Part shown: piece by piece, positions 13,161 through 26,249 of the stretch
Position numbering within the stretch: position 1 is the stretch's first letter
How the letters are laid out: every line of letters begins with the position of its first letter
Assembly: GCF_000327385.1 (NCBI RefSeq)
Contig: NW_008707710.1
Coordinates: forward strand, 1 to 64,000
Source of the DNA: Lottia gigantea
Lineage: Eukaryota > Mollusca > Gastropoda > Lottiidae
Length of the DNA: 64,000 nucleotides
Direction: 5' to 3'
Made by a program: the position numbers and the translations under genes
The notes under the pieces: model-generated
Databases searched by the model: none
Told to the model about the DNA's origin: nothing
Seen by the model: the letters and a program-made list of their open reading frames with translations, nothing else

Positions 13161-16017
13161 GTTTCTATTAAATATGATCTATGGAGCTCTGGAATCGATG
13201 AAAAAAAAAGGTTTGCTGTTGATCCGATTTAAACGTCTACGAGATTCTTGATAGTGATTTACTCAAAATAATCGGATTATGAGGCACTGTTTGACCTACT
13301 TAATAATTTGTTTCTTCCACTTCCTTTTTCTACAAATCCTTCTTAATCCCTGATTTTCAATATTTAAAACCGAAACCTTTATTTTCACTTACACTCTATA
13401 AGTCAATAAAGCACCATACTCTCCACGAAAGCTAAGTAGTTTACGGGTATCTAAGGGCCAAGTTTGGACATGAAAACTACAAATATGATATGTGTACAAA
13501 TAAATTCCCAGCCATCTTGGAATTGGATTATACATAACTTTGGGATATCACCAAAAACACCTTCCCTTCGAAATAAAAATCATTATAGTCGTTTTTTGAT
13601 AGAGTTTTATACATGAATACAACAATGAAAATATTTGGTTATTTAAGACCTAATGTTACACTGTAAATATTTCTAAATGTGGCAGTTAACACTTCTCGAA
13701 TTTAATTTGCATCAGGTACAACTGCGATGTGGCTCCACTTGTATTATTCTGTTAAGTTATCTTGCAGAAGATATAATGATATCCTTCATCACTATTTTCA
13801 TAGCCAAAGATAGAAAAAAAAATATCTATTCCGTGACTTGATTCAAATTTCAAACCATTAATAATTAGTTTAGGAAATAATGAAGCTTGTATGCACGGGC
13901 TAATTGGAATGTCGACATTTTAATGACGTCTTAATGACGTCTTTTGTAATGCTACCACATTTATTGCTAAATTAAGCCACAAAATTGAAATGTTTTAAGA
14001 TTTCAATTATGATTTTTTGTCTTGTGAAGACAATGTGGATCCTTGACTCTAATAAGCTGATAAAATATTTCTAATTTCTTGGCTGTTCTTTTTTAGAAGC
14101 TGAATGAGGCACTAGTGCATTTATCTGCATCACACTAAGCATCTAGTTTCCGGACAAAGTCAGCACCCCCACCCTTCCCCGAAATTCTTGGTTTCACACA
14201 CACATATCATTTCAATAAAATCATTTTTAAGCAATTAGTTTAATGATTATGATAGTTTAAATCCAGTCAATACCCCTTGAGGAAACCGATCCTCTGCATG
14301 GAAACCAACTGATGGCAGTAAACAAGTGTATTTGCAATGAGTATTATCAAGTGGGCAATGTCGTTATGAATGATAGCTTGGTTTCAAAAGAACGAACGTT
14401 CATGAATTCTCTAGTCCTCAAGTGTAAGATTAGATTCCTAGCTCGGTGACCAATCACAAAACTTGGTAATGTTTGCTGAAGTTTATTTCTAAAGAAGTAA
14501 TTTTAAGATAACTCACTTGTATGAAATTGAATTAAGGGGATTTTCTTCTGTAATTTTAATCGTGCTTTCAGCTCATCAATGTTACTAATTTAAGAAAAGA
14601 CGAATATATAAGCATTGTATTACAAAATACAGTCAAAGACCGCAAATACGTAGGCGTTGAACAATTACTTACTTGGAATAAGAGATTTTCGCGTGACGAA
14701 CAATGTCAAGTTATTCGAAGTTTTGTTTACTTGTGTGGAAGGCGCCCTCCTGGAACCCAGACATTTTTTGAGAATAGGCCTATTAGGTAAAATGACCAAA
14801 ATAGATTCAGCATAATTTCAGCTTTCACTTGCTACATCTAGCGTATATGTAATTTAAAATCTTAAAAACTAATCATTTTATACTTACATAATCATTTTCT
14901 TCCGTGTCTTTTATAAATAACTAATTATGTTGAAAACCATATGAAAGTGTAAACATTTGTGTTCTTTTACGGAGAGACTTACTGATTATCTGAAATATAT
15001 TTTAAAATGCAATTTTAAGATCAAAGACAACATATTATGACAGTAATATTATTTCGATCTTTTATTCAATTCGCTAAAAATAAATTTGATTTTTATTATT
15101 GATTCGAATAATATAAATTTCCACAAAAATTCTCTTCGCATGCGAACTCCTTCTGACTTTGAGAAAATTGTGATAATATTGTGGATCAAAATAAGTGAGA
15201 AGATAATAAAAGACAACTATGAACGTCACTGACTTCCACACATTGGAAAGTTTACTGAACAGAACATGCGATTGGTTTAGCATTCTATAACATTTCATGA
15301 ATACGAAAATGAAATCAAACTCATTAAAAACCATGTAGTTCGGTATTTTAGACAAAAGCGTGAATTACTCGTAAGTATTTTCAAGCGAATAAAATGCCCT
15401 AATGTGAAAACTAATCACATGTCAAACACGTCTGTAATAATTCCCCAGACTAAGCTGGGAGACAAATAAAAATCTAAATTAATGAGGGATCTAATTAGAC
15501 GAAAAATGTCAATGGAATTGATAGAAAAAATACCAATATACATGTAAGAGCAATAGACATGTATATAGGTCAACCCAATTTGCCAGTAGCATCATCCATT
15601 CCGATGGCTACCACATTAATGATTTTTACAATTTGATTTTAAGGATTTTGAAGTCAAAACTCCATGTAAATATCCCCTACCCCCTCCTCGAAAATTTGAC
15701 ACTAAAGATGTCCTGTTAGAATCGAACATGCCAATCAATGTCATTTTCGCAATAAGTAACACTAACAGCAATAATTGACAGTTTGGTCAAGGATTCTGTA
15801 CAATACCTTCGCTTACAGTTGGTGTGATTGTTGCTTATCATTATGTAAATTTCAAGAATATTTTTCGCGAAGTTTGAGAAAAAATTATGACATTTATTTA
15901 TGTCTGAGGCATCGGGGGACACAATTAAATGCATTTTCATTACAGACTCCTCCAGCATTCAGAGCTACCGAGACAGATTAGCTCCATCGCCTCGAACTCG
16001 CCGAGGATGTAAACAGA
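13161..16017. other. Unique AT-rich stretch
   Basis: No gene or repeat family is recognised. A duplicated CRE-like TAATGACGTCT occurs twice in a row at about 13921-13943. The 93-codon minus-strand frame at 15074-15355 and the overlapping frames near 15716-16130 have no features supporting a protein. Confidence 0.45.
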
Positions 16018-16099
16018 AACGTGTATCACGAAACGTTGGGTCAAGTTTAATACCGAAAAACGTGTATCATGAAACGTTGGGTAAGGTTAATACCGAGCG
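16018..16099. repeat. Two-copy tandem duplication, 41-base unit
   Basis: AACGTGTATCACGAAACGTT at 16018 recurs as AACGTGTATCATGAAACGTT at 16059, followed in each by GGGT(C)AAG(T)TTAATACCG. Because 41 is not a multiple of three, the overlapping 76-codon frame does not repeat as protein, which argues against coding. Confidence 0.9.
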
Positions 16100-16713
16100 T
16101 TACATAAACCCAACCTTGTTATTATCATGATTAACACATTGGAACAAAGTGTAATCGTAGTTTTCTTAAGCTGATGTATATTAAATACCAATCCAGACAA
16201 ACAAAAGCAATGGACATAAATCGACATCCTTAGAAAACCAGACCACTGCAATGTTTATTTAAGTCACACGTCTGGAGAATTAGCATATATTTAATGAGAA
16301 CAATACATCAACAATAGCATGGTCATAGTCTATATATGTTCTTATAATGATGGCCAGACAGATAGAAATGTAATTAGTAGTCTCTTTTCACATTATCGTC
16401 CATATTAGCTCATAATAATGTGTTTATATGGAAACTCATTGATTTTATTACATACTACAACCCTTAATCCTAGACATTAACTTCTGACTCAACCTTGAGA
16501 AGTCATTCTCTTAACCGTAGGCGAATCTGATTAAAGCAAAGGATACGAACGACCTTTAAACTCATGAATAACATACGCAAACCAAGCCAGCTTCAGCTTA
16601 AAGGAAACAACATGTCGTCGACTAAGCTTCAGATGTTATTGAAACGAAAGAATTTGTGTATATTCACAAATACCATGTAGCTGAGAGACATTTGCACCGA
16701 TAACATCGGATAA

Positions 16714-17091
16714 TAATGGTCGTATTCGCAACTACGTCCTTGACAACTCGAGTGCTAAGTTACGAACGGCCAAGAACAAAACAAAACTACTTTAACTTTA
16801 TTCTTTTTTTTTTAATTTCAGAGTGTCAGAAGATTCAATAACCATACTTACTGCTGTAGGCGAGAACAAAAAGTGTTCCATTCTGTATGGAGAACGTTAT
16901 TTTACAAATATAGTCACGAATTCATTGTTTATATGTACTGCCATTTTGTATCCATTCTTGTACTCCACACCTGGCGAAATGGGCAGTGACAAGAACGATT
17001 TTCTCGTGCTCGTTCTTGCAGTTCGAAACACCGTTCTTCTGTTCTTTACAATCTTGGGTTCTCAAGAACGTAGTTGCGAATACGACCATAA
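16714..17091. mobile_element. Tourist/Harbinger-like MITE with TAA target duplication
   Basis: A perfect inverted match opens with TGGTCGTATTCGCAACTACG at 16717 and closes with CGTAGTTGCGAATACGACCA ending at 17088. Pairing continues imperfectly inward for about 35 bases in all. TAA lies immediately outside both ends (16714-16716 and 17089-17091), the target duplication used by PIF/Harbinger elements. The element is 372 bases without the duplication, a usual MITE length, and encodes no transposase. Inside are a T-rich run ending TTTCAG (16803-16821) and a 98-codon plus-strand frame (16823-17119) that runs through the right end, so the frame is probably chance. The TIR perfection suggests a fairly recent insertion. 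Confidence 0.85.
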
Positions 17092-19495
17092 CTTAATAAT
17101 TATGTCAAAAACTATTTGATCGTTTTTATTGGAATGTATTGGTCTGAGATGTACGTAACAGGTCTGAAATGTACAATCTTCCACGAATTTGACTAAAAGG
17201 AATTCGTGACATAAAAGAACTGGAGGTTTGACCGAATCAAATCCCAAAGAGAAGCAGTAGAGCTAATTCATATTGGTTAAAAGTGGTCATGATAACGTGT
17301 CCATTTCTAGCACCGAATATTTATTACCATGACCTCTATCGATGTACATTCCCGCTTTAAGTGAATTGCACTTCGATTTTTATATAGAAACAACGCCATA
17401 ATTCTTTTGAAGATCAATGCTTACCAACCGCATGAATGATTAAAGCTCGAACTTTACCAGAAGATCAACGATCTGGAATCATCAGGTCAATTTGAAAGAG
17501 AAAGTTTCAAGTAAATTATTTCATTCAAGTCGCTACGCATAATTACCAAAAGCGACAAATAAGGCTACACCCAATTTAACAATTCTTGCCAATTACTTAA
17601 TTACCGTGTCAATGAAAAAAAATTGTTTTCTGTAAGTGGCTAAAAGTCAATAATACCAAATGTTCATCGATATAGCAAAGAACTAAATCATTTTGTTTGA
17701 AAATTTCTACTATAGAAGTGTTCGGTCGCAATTGATCATTTGTAATTAATCGTAAACTTAAGTCAAAATAAAACCAATCTCATTTAGACAAATTGCTACG
17801 GTTGAGTTTTTTTTGTGATCATTAAAACCAATTTGCCCAATTTGCGACACACAAATAATTTCATCACAAATTCATCAGAAGCAAAGTTCTCGCCGAGTGT
17901 GTTTTTGTGGTAAATGCAGATTCAAACCCAGCATACAATCTATCAACTGTCATGGAACATTTTTCCATCGACGTAGATAATCTAAGCTGGCGTATTTTGT
18001 CTGAGTTTACGAAGAGTGACCTTTAGCAAGGTCATAAAAATAAGGAATGGTCAGTCGGATAACCTATAAAGATAAACTAGAAATGGGAATATATAGTCTA
18101 AGTTCAATACTGACCACATTATTATTCATGGCCAGTAGACATTCTATTCCTTCTGTAGAGTTTAAATGCTATCAATCAGTCTTACGCATCAGCAGACATC
18201 CACAGAAAAAACTGAGAATCGGAATTAGATAAATCAAATACACATTATTATGTGACTCTAAAAATAGGGCGAAAGGTTAAAGTCATCATCAATATTATTC
18301 AATTTTCTTAATAATATCTATTAAGATTTGCAACTTCACCATATAAATGTACAAATAATGACACGTTTTCCTGCATTTAAGTTACAAAGGGAAATAATAA
18401 CTGATATAAAAAGGACTAATACGTCAACCTCTGTTTATGAGGGTTTTTGTTGTTTCTATGACCATCTGATATCGGGGCACATTTTGTGGCACACGAAGTC
18501 GCGACTGCCTGTGTAACTCGGTTACTCTAGCCTACGTCACTGACAAGGGGCATATAGAATTTAATTTCTGAAGTTATTTCCATCTACGCCAAATATTACT
18601 TAGTTTAAAGGTATACATGTAGTGCCCAAAGATTGAAAACTTTAAACTTGGCCAAAATGCGTCTTTGTTCATCATTAGACTTACTTGATATAAAAACTAT
18701 TCAACAGAATCCCTTTATAATCTAATACATCGATAAAACTAAGTTAGAATTCATTAAACTAAGTAATTTAGATTAATAGATGTATCGTCTTATATAGAGA
18801 TTCTATTCTTTGGTCATGGCATCTGTTAAGTCCAACTGATGAATATATACACTTATTGACCAAGTTTGAATTTTATGTCAATTCTAAGAGATAGTGTTCC
18901 TTAAATAGGTTTAACTCTCTGAAATGCGTCTTGTGGCAATAATTACATCGATGAATTAATAGAAAGTTACATGCAGTATGCATATATCCTGGATTTCAAT
19001 AAGGCTCGTTATGACCTTTCTTTACTCACACAACAGTGATGCCTGTATCGAAGAGGACATGAACTTAGAATATATTGAATAGTTCTTCTGTATATCCTTA
19101 GTTTATTTGATTTATTATCAGAGTAAAATACATTAATATATCAGAACATTTCATATCCCATGGAATATCATAAACTAATCCGTTAATGGATACATAGTAG
19201 AAGTTCCTAATTGACAAAGTCTGTTCGCCGTTTAAGAAAAAATCCTCCAGGCCACAGGTGTGGCCGATTCGATTCCTAATTGACAAATGTCTTCAGTTTA
19301 GAATTAATTAGATGACTTTTTTACCTCGAAAGCGTGTATAGTTTTAGATAGTAGATCTATGTTCAATGGTAATGACCAACGACCAACGTTTGGTTCATTT
19401 CGATGAGTTTGTTATCAGTAACTCTCTATTGTCTCTTTCAGATAAGGTTACTTCTCAAAGTACACTAAACAGTCATTGTGACACCTTTATTAAGA
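17092..19495. other. Unique AT-rich stretch
   Basis: No exon, RNA gene or repeat family is recognised. All frames are about 60 codons or shorter apart from chance overlaps. Confidence 0.45.
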
Positions 19496-19690
19496 TATAT
19501 TGGTATAATTGTTCCTCCGATTTGTATTCCCGGGCTAAACGTCCTTTCGGATGAGACAATGAGCCACATCCCAGTGCGCTACAGATCGAGCTCATTAAAG
19601 ATGTCCCTACAATTGAAAATTGACAAAGAAAAAGCCAGTCTGCCCGGGCAAAATTGTATTGCTGCACATAGAGACGAGTCTTAACCAACG
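19496..19690 (+). mobile_element. SINE-like fragment, central body
   Basis: The order CCTTTCGGATGAGACAATGA, then GAGCTCATTAAAGATGTCCC, TACAATTGAAAATTGACAAA and GCCCGGGCAAAATTG resembles a widespread animal SINE body that reads 'cggatgagac...cattaaagatccc...'. A related stretch is in SINE family 1 (AGATGAGACAGTAAAC at about 48700). No tRNA head is visible. Assignment to the same family as the other copies is uncertain. Short frames on both strands overlap it and are shadows. Confidence 0.5.
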
Positions 19691-20075
19691 GGCAGGGCTG
19701 AAGGCTCATTTCAATTCATGCTTTTTACTCGACAGATTATTTACTAAGAACAAGCTTGCATAACTGCAACATCCAATATACATCGAAAATAAAGTAAACT
19801 CAACTAATGCGTTCTAGAACAGTGTTATCTTGTATTAAAAATGTATAAAGGTACACAAGAGACGTATATTTAGTCCTTTCAAGCGGAAAGAAAAGAGTTA
19901 AAAGATATTTTAACAAACGAATCTGTGCTTTATCAGTGTCGAGGGAAGCAGTTCAAAATCGTACACTTTATCTCTTGAGAAATTGCCAAATACATTCAGT
20001 TTTTGTTGCGTATTAAAATTCAAAAGATTAATTCCATGAATTAAATCGTTCATCCAAATGGTGAATTTATATTTT

Positions 20076-20150
20076 CTACAGGATGCACACGTTAAAGATC
20101 CTTCGACAGTTGAGAATCGAAAAAAAGTAGACTAGCAAAATTTCAATTAC
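20076..20150 (+). mobile_element. SINE family 1, short body fragment
   Basis: CTACAGGATGCACACGTTAA, AGATCCTTCGACAGTTGAGA and ATCGAAAAAAAGTAGACTA follow the body order seen in the longer copies. Both ends are missing. Confidence 0.75.
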
Positions 20151-23125
20151 AGTACTCTGCATGGCGTTGCTAGGTCCAATCAACTCCATGTCATTTATTC
20201 TTCGTGGTGTTGTAAGAATTTTAGCTTTGCAACTATACACTTTCACAACTGTTGATTATGGGCAATTCTAAACGATTTACGTGTTTTAACTGTGATGAAG
20301 TTTGTAAATCAATATGTTTATACACATAATATCGATATTGAAACTTTCGACTTGATTTTAAACGGCGTTTACGACTTCAAAATATGATGGGTGGTTGGTA
20401 TAAGAAGCAGCCTGAACCCATCACCATAAATCTTGTCGAAAACAAATCAATTACAGTAAATTTGGGAGAGAATATTTTAAGTTGAAATGATATAAAAATG
20501 GTAATATGTCTGGCAAAATGGTCAAAAATCATTAAATATATCAAGAAGATAAAAAAATGTTACGTGATTTTCGGTATGTTTAGTTATACTCTGAACGAGT
20601 GTAGACATCATTAAGCATCTCGTTCTTATCGAGCGTAAATTTAAGAACCCGAATTTATGTGTGTAGACGTTCGGTAACGATGTAATATACAGAGATCTTC
20701 AAAGATTTCTCAATGGAGTTTTCTTTGCCAATTTCCATTCCGTGATGCTTCTATTGAAAATTTTTTATTCTCCATTCATGCAATATGATCAACTGCTCAA
20801 TATCAGTGCGTCATGCAAAGAATAATCTCCCGGAACACAAATTAAAAGTAGTATACATATATATATATATGTTTTTATCTCGAAAGAATGAGAAACCATT
20901 CGTCATCATTGTATTACTCAGTATCTTTTATACCAACTGTTCCGTAGAGGAAAAACAAGCTCGTGATCTATCTTATCCTTACTCTTTATGTAACAAAGCA
21001 AGTTATTTTACGAAAACTGGGCGATCGGTAAAAAACAACCTTATTTTTTTCTTTTTTCTGTTTGTCTAAAAGCATATGTTAAAATATCATGTCGGATAAT
21101 CCTTACCAATTTTTTTTTTTAAATAAGTTATCTTTTATCTTACAAAGAAAAATAAAATGTAGAGAATCGAGATAAACAACCCACATTGGTTATTCTTCTT
21201 TTTGATATCATTCTTTCTACATTTATGTCATTTTCATAAATTTGCGTTGGTTTTAATATCAATTTGAAAACTCTTTGATCCTTCCCAAGTCATTGAAAAT
21301 GCTTGGCTTTGTGTTGAGAAGAAACGGACTTTTCTAGACAAAATTGTAATGAAGCGTAAAGCAGGCAGAGAAAATCTACTTTAACCACGAACCTTTGAAG
21401 TATAGACTATATCTAACAATACAGTATCAGTGAAAAGTTCAATTTAAATTCCAAATCGGGTCTGTCCATTGATAGCATTCAGTTTCTTTGTTTACTTGAC
21501 TCGTATTCAAATAAGCAGACAAATTGGTCAAGCGAAATGAAATTTTACGTCATATTTTGACATATTTTGACATATTTTGTCGAGCTGTTTATGGATATTT
21601 AACGTGTTTAGTCTTACCAGAAAACCCGAAAGTGCCATGTCCAAAGAATGATGATATTCACATAGTGAAAACGACAAAATGTGTCTGTTACCATCAAAGC
21701 ACTACAAACATTTCCATATGATTCCGCACCTGCTGATCAGGCCCAATTCCAGACATCACTCAACGTCCGTGTCGCCCACAATTGAACAAAAACTCACCAA
21801 AGAAATGTCGAGACGGCTGCAGTTTAGTAAGTGGCCTGTCGAATTGGTCTATAGAGAGGGAAATCAGAGCACGGTTATGATTTTTGTGTAAAAATGCTAC
21901 ACCACAGTCAACTATGCCGACCAGTTTGTAGCACTGAATGTACAAGCTGCTTGTACTTTTTGAACTCCATAACTCAGGAAATCCCAAACTTAATTCTACA
22001 AGCTGAATAAAGAAGGGTTTAAATTTACATCGGATCTATTCGTGGTAATTATTATCATTCAAGTCTGAGCTATGATCAGTTCCGTCTATCTCAATTTATT
22101 ATAAAAATGACTCTATTTTGAATGTGAATTCTAATTTCCAACTCAAAGGCAATGTTTACAAGATATAAGAAATAAGTCTGTTAGAGAAAGCTGAGACGAT
22201 GGCAATATCCTCCATAGATAAAAGGGATACCAAGAGGAATTTCCGTAAGTTTAATCCTCAGAAAAAAACAAGACTCATTGGAAATAAAGCTTTCGGAAAT
22301 TGGAAAGATAATAGTAGAGACAGTGTGGCTCGGATTTGTTGAGTAGCAAGTGACATATGACCTAGAAAATATTCTATTTCATAGTATTATTAGTTGCTTA
22401 TTCCAAGAACAATAGACGTATTGATGACATTATTAGCCCAGAAACTTTAAAAGTTCTGTTCCTATACACACGTCAGATATGGTACAATCAGAAGCAAATA
22501 TTATAAGGCATTTATTAGCGGAACTGAAATTTCGCGAAGACGATTACTTCGTTTTTGTTGTCTTCGTCGACGTTGAGTCCTTTAAATCTGAACAGTTGGG
22601 TATGCTTACTCTTCTAAACACCTGATACCAGTTTCATCATGAAATGCATTTATAACCGATATGATATGATTTCTTATTTTGGATTCCCGATTTTCGTTTC
22701 GGATCATCAGTACTTTGATTTTGAACTAGTGACTATTGAATTGCAAGCCAAAAAGGTTTATATCATAATTTTGTTGCTAGGAGACCATTTAGTGTCAGTT
22801 CAGTTGAATGCTTTCTCATCCAGTAACACTTTTATGATTGAAAATTCTGTCTGCATTTCAACAACATATTTTCTTTTCCATTAAATCATTTTCTGGAAAA
22901 AGAATTTGACAGTAACATATTGACAAGTGGAAGAAGAATAAAATAGAAAATTAAAATTCTATGATAGTTTCAATTCAACTTTCGCATGATTGAGCACTCT
23001 TCACAAATTCAATCACTCTTCTATGAACATTAAAGTGAGATTCACATCGTTTTCGGAATGCCAATTTTCTTAATGCAATTCTATACAACCTTTGATGTCA
23101 AGTGGGCAAGGTTACCAAATACGTA
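20151..23125. other. Unique AT-rich stretch
   Basis: No gene is recognised. Minor items are an alternating AT tract at 20855-20870 and three copies of CATATTTTGA at 21551-21580. The 94-codon plus-strand frame at 20785-21069 begins beside the AT tract and ends in a T-rich run; it is not supported as a gene. Confidence 0.45.
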
Positions 23126-23145
23126 ATACTTATTATAATAAGTAT
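23126..23145. repeat. Perfect 20-base palindrome
   Basis: ATACTTATTATAATAAGTAT is its own reverse complement with no spacer. Such AT palindromes can arise by chance in AT-rich DNA or extrude as cruciforms; no function is assigned. Confidence 0.9.
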
Positions 23146-23259
23146 AAGTTATACCTATTGGAGAATCAAATCTTCTCTACCAACAAGCCTTTCAAGAATC
23201 TCACAATTTTAGAGATTCAAACAAACCCACCTCTTCCCAAATCTTAAAGTTTATGTTGA

Positions 23260-23760
23260 TTAATCATGTACGAAGTGTGCCAAAAGTTTAAAATTCCTGT
23301 TACATCTTCTTCGATGGTTGTAAACAATTTTGGAAAAGCTTTTTTGGAAACTTTCAGAAGCATGTTCTGGTACGGGTGGAAAAAGCAGCCAGAAACTCAA
23401 CAAAGGGGACCTAGAAGGAACCCAACTTAAATAAATTATTGATAGAATTGTACTTAATGTCTTCTCCTTTAGGCTGATTGAAAATCCCAATTTTATATTC
23501 TGAACAAATCTTGAAAATTACGGTCGATCCATTAACTTCCTCAGCTAGAATATGTGCAACCACTTTGCAGTAATCTGAGGTGAATATGTAGAAGACACTT
23601 CCTCTTTGCTGTTGTGGGGTGAGTTCCTGATATAGCAAAAGTCTTTTAATCGAACAGGACAAACCAAATTGTCGCCTGTGCAGCTGCAAGGCTTTGTCAA
23701 GTCTTATTCCAACTCTACCTTTGAATCGTTTCTGAATGCTCATTTGATGCGAAAACTGTC
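23260..23760 (-). other. Uncharacterised reading frames, possible coding relic
   Basis: The longest open frame of the window lies here (110 codons from the ATG at 23743 down to 23411). It has no signal peptide, membrane segment or motif that I recognise. Its composition is less low-complexity than most chance frames here, with a mix of K, R, E, D and Q. A second frame at 23260-23490 overlaps it. CATTATGATGTTGACAG just upstream on the minus strand would serve as a weak splice acceptor. This could be an exon, the remains of a gene, or chance. I would not name a product. Confidence 0.18.
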
Positions 23761-23798
23761 AACATCATAATGACGCTAAAATATATCAATCGTTACTG

Positions 23799-23819
23799 AA
23801 TAATAATAATAATAATAAA
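23799..23819. repeat. AAT microsatellite
   Basis: About six to seven TAA/AAT triplets in a row. Confidence 0.85.
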
Positions 23820-24515
23820 CTTACATGGGTCAGAATTAAACCCAATACACAAGGACATGGTCCTGTCTAACATTCAGCTCATATGTGCGGTTACAATGCC
23901 AGTGGTACTTTGTGGGCATACCAGTATTCCGGTTAAAGGAGTGCTTCACATATAATCTAAACGATATTGAAAAATTCTTTGTAACTATTCACTTCCCAGT
24001 ACCATCAAACCCTAAGCTGAACAGAAGATACGCTAACAAATCAAGTGTTCCGGAAATAAGGTGTATCATAGTTCATACTTTTAATCATCCGTGCTTTTCC
24101 TTTACTCTAAGATTATACATCGATCTCAAAGTTGGTTGCCTTATATAGGACACTGGAGGAAATAAATAACAAATAATATTCATATCTTATATTAAAATTG
24201 TGGATCACAATAAATGACATTTAGTCTCGGAGTATTGGGCATTGGAAGATCTAAAATGCAAAATCTTCGGTCGATCCCAATATTTCAATGATATTTATCA
24301 AGTAAAAGAATTGTATAGTTATTTACATTTCATTTACAATTGCTGTAATATTTATGGACCAGAAAATTTTTCATGAAATTTTCAAAGATTATAAGTGTAC
24401 ATTTTCGAGTGAAAAATATATTAAATTCTTCAGATAGGGTTTATGCCAACACTATGCAACGTATATTGAGAGAAATCGTACCAGGACAGCTGCATTAAAT
24501 CATTAAATCATAATT
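23820..24515. other. Unique AT-rich stretch
   Basis: An 87-codon plus-strand frame (23885-24148) is present without recognisable domains or convincing splice sites. Nothing else is seen. Confidence 0.4.
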
Positions 24516-24580
24516 AAAATGAAATGAATGGAGTGTTACGTCCTACTTTTCTGAACCTAACAAGCTAATGAAGACGGTAA
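24516..24580 (-). mobile_element. SINE family 1, 3' tail fragment
   Basis: AAATGAAATGAATGGAGTGT, TACGTCCTACTTTTCTG and CTAATGAAGACGG match the reversed tail of the family, as at 45497-45560. The rest of the element is missing. The tail in forward sense is an ATTTCATTT-type simple end. Confidence 0.85.
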
Positions 24581-25534
24581 ATTTTAATTAAAGTTGAGAA
24601 AACTCAAATTGTTTTACTCGTAAACAGTTAGAAAGCAATTACAATATTTCGAACACCTGAACACATACTAATTTTCATATCTGACCGACAGGTTTTTGAA
24701 AATTATGCGCGTAATATTTAGAACAGGCAGAGTAATTTTGACGTGAGTTATTCAAGGACAGCAATCTGATATAAACAAAAGTCGATAAGGTTTTATATAA
24801 AATTTGATTATGCTGATTTTCAAACAGCAACCAAAATTTGTACATTTTTACATCCATAATTGAACGTTTGCAGACAGACAACGCCAGACGAATGTGCCTG
24901 GACAGCGGCATGAGCCAAATCCTTTTCGTTTATTATCTGTGGAAATACGAGGCCTAGTTTTATTTTCATGTTCAACGTTTAGTTTCTTTACGTTCGCTTC
25001 CAGGGGCTTTTATATATGCATTAAAAATCTACTAAGAATATGCGTTAATTAACCATGTTAAATCATCTCATTAAATCTTATTTGAGACATTTAATGGCAA
25101 ACATGAAGTACGTCTTCTGAGCAATTATAGTTTGCTTCCAAAGAATATTAACTTTGATTTAAAACGACTCAAAGGCAGGTCTTAATATACCTGTATTATT
25201 TTCAAATGTTGTAAAGGAAAGCATGATAATACTTGCAATCGGCTAAATATGGAATATTTATAGTATGTATGGAAAAATTGATAATTGTTTAGAAAGCCTA
25301 ACAAAAAAAATCAATATCTTTTAAAAAAGGGATTATTTCATAAGGAATTTAGATTCCTATACAATTCTGCTACGTCTACATTCCTCTAAGTTATCCGAAA
25401 GTAGAAATACCTACGTAGGAGAAACAAAGAATAGTTATGACATCAGCATCGCTTACATATCCATACTTTCAGCAATAAATGCTGCCCATCATTATGTGAC
25501 ATTTGGCAAATGCCTGTGACATGTCCAAATAACA
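24581..25534. other. Unique AT-rich stretch
   Basis: No gene or repeat is recognised. The 78-codon minus-strand frame at 24675-24911 has no supporting feature. Confidence 0.4.
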
Positions 25535-25685
25535 ATGGCCTTCGCGATATTGACGTCCTAAAACGCTTAGTTTTAACAGAATTTCAAGAACCACAGACGA
25601 CTGACTGAAAGTTGGAAGAGTGCAAATCTATCTTACCAGTACCCTCAATACACATAAATGTTTAGAAAACCTGTTTACTTGAATT
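25535..25685. mobile_element. Foldback element family A, right-half copy
   Basis: The sequence ATTGACGTCCTAAAACGCTT, AGTTTTAACAGAATTTCAAG, AACC, TGCAAATCTATC, CAATACACATAAA and TTTAGAAAACC follows the right arm of the family seen whole at 58660-59090. The left arm is absent. It is the most diverged of the four copies. Confidence 0.65.
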
Positions 25686-26249
25686 CTACCTTTGGCGAAA
25701 AGAAAACAACCTTTAAATTTTCAATGTCTTCGAAAACATATTTCAAGTCAAAAATAAATATCAATAATACCCACTCCACAAGACGTTGCAATTAGTAATC
25801 GAGACAAAATCAACACTTGTCGACCACTCAAAATTATTATTGTACTAACTTCGTGGTATTTGTACTCGTGAACACTAGGGTCATTACAGGCTATCGTTCG
25901 ATACTTTTAAATTGCATCAATTATAATGTTGTCCATCATCTCGCTACAAACAACAATTACATCTGTAGCCAGAACGATCAAACGCAAACGCATCAATACC
26001 AATTGCCGATTTTCACCGCCACGTAATTCGACCTTAAAGATTTTTCAACTACTAAACCATGCAATTGATCCAGGCCCTACGACTACGACTTGCAACTACT
26101 ACATAGTCTGTGATATCAGCTTTAACTGGAAGCGGGCGTAAACTTTACATCTACCAACCATTTTTTTATTATCAAATAGATCAAAATATTTAAAGACCAC
26201 TCATTTGTCATTCAGGTGTTCAAATGAAGGTTTACGTGAAGGTTTTACA
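25686..26249. other. Unique AT-rich stretch
   Basis: Overlapping short plus-strand frames (25817-26141) show no family features. Nothing else is recognised. Confidence 0.4.

Noticed and set aside
15716-16130. Overlapping frames of 68-80 codons on both strands
   Set aside because: They overlap each other, show no domain, and one contains a 41-base duplication that shifts phase.
20785-21069. 94-codon plus-strand frame with hydrophobic end
   Set aside because: It passes through an AT microsatellite and a T-rich tract; the hydrophobic residues come from T runs.
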